A DNA stretch of 5,922 nucleotides from Desulfocapsa sulfexigens (GTDB lineage Bacteria; Desulfobacterota; Desulfobulbia; Desulfobulbales; Desulfocapsaceae), in NCBI GenBank assembly GCA_015661935.1, contig DQVD01000136.1, positions 1-5,922 on the forward strand, in the 5' to 3' direction. The notes under the pieces are model-generated. The model searched no databases and was not told where the DNA came from. It worked only from the letters and a program-made list of their open reading frames with translations. Shown piece by piece: positions 5,741 through 5,922 of this stretch. Position 1 is the stretch's first letter. Each line of letters starts with the position of its first letter. Position numbers and translations under genes: made by a program.

Positions 5741-5922
5741 TCAGGCAATGATTTTCAGTCGTCCGTCCAGGACACACCCGTATTGAGGACCGACCTCCGC
5801 TATTTCCTTGATAAAAGCTATAACTTCGTTTCGATAAACAAGCCCAGTATCAAGGGACGGATGGAGCATTACGCTCAAAAAGTAGAATTTGCAGCCTTTT
5901 TCATTGTTCAGAGTCGACAACT
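5741..5922 (-). CDS. C-terminal end of an unidentified convergent gene (partial)
   Basis: Reading the - strand from the window edge, one frame stays open for 59 codons (5920 down to 5744) and ends in tandem stops TGA-TGA (5743-5741, then 5740-5738). The 5' part lies beyond the window. The translation looks protein-like: a FYFLSVMLHPSL stretch, then VYRNEVIAFIKEIAEVGP, then a short C-terminus VLDGRLKIIA. The hydrophobic strand ending in HP, followed by an Arg-containing amphipathic helix, faintly recalls the end of polysaccharide deacetylase (NodB-like) proteins, but this is too short to assign. The convergent orientation and the hairpin at 5612-5646 fit a real gene end. A chance open frame remains possible. 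Confidence 0.5.
   Translation of the reverse strand, partial: LSTLNNEKGCKFYFLSVMLHPSLDTGLVYRNEVIAFIKEIAEVGPQYGCVLDGRLKIIA

Overview
The window carries one compact + strand gene cluster that looks like a complete uptake-and-cleavage unit for glycerophosphodiesters or sn-glycerol-3-phosphate. It is flanked by about 370 bp of gene-free DNA on the left and by the tail of a convergent gene on the right. The order is gpdQ-like metallophosphodiesterase (374-1195), UgpC-type ABC ATPase (1259-2374), UgpA-type permease (2385-3308), UgpE-type permease (3298-4131) and UgpB-type periplasmic binding protein (4231-5574). All assignments come from reading motifs and comparing with family members from memory; no search was run.

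The host is most likely a Gram-negative proteobacterium or desulfobacterial relative. The binding protein has an ordinary signal peptidase I signal and no lipobox cysteine, so it would be free in a periplasm. The proteins resemble proteobacterial Ugp and Enterobacter GpdQ. Base composition looks moderate (mid-40s % GC by eye, not computed). A more precise placement is not supported.

Layout: positions 1-40 hold an inverted repeat that may end an upstream gene. Positions 40-373 hold no convincing gene but contain a plausible promoter, small palindromes and a CCTGTCCCCATG motif. The gpdQ stop codon is followed by GC-rich hairpins in a 63 bp gap before ugpC. ugpC, ugpA and ugpE are tightly packed (10 bp gap, then 11 bp overlap). 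A 99 bp gap before ugpB holds a strong Shine-Dalgarno followed by an ATG-GAT-TAA mini-ORF and a promoter-like sequence. After ugpB there is a 10 bp perfect inverted repeat, then a minus-strand open frame (5741 to the window edge) that appears to be the C-terminus of a convergent gene.

Working model: UgpB binds the ligand in the periplasm, UgpA/UgpE with UgpC import it, and the cytosolic GpdQ-like enzyme releases glycerol-3-phosphate plus an alcohol. In E. coli the last step belongs to UgpQ, a GDPD-family TIM barrel. Here a structurally unrelated metallophosphoesterase occupies that place, at the front of the cluster, while the binding protein is last.
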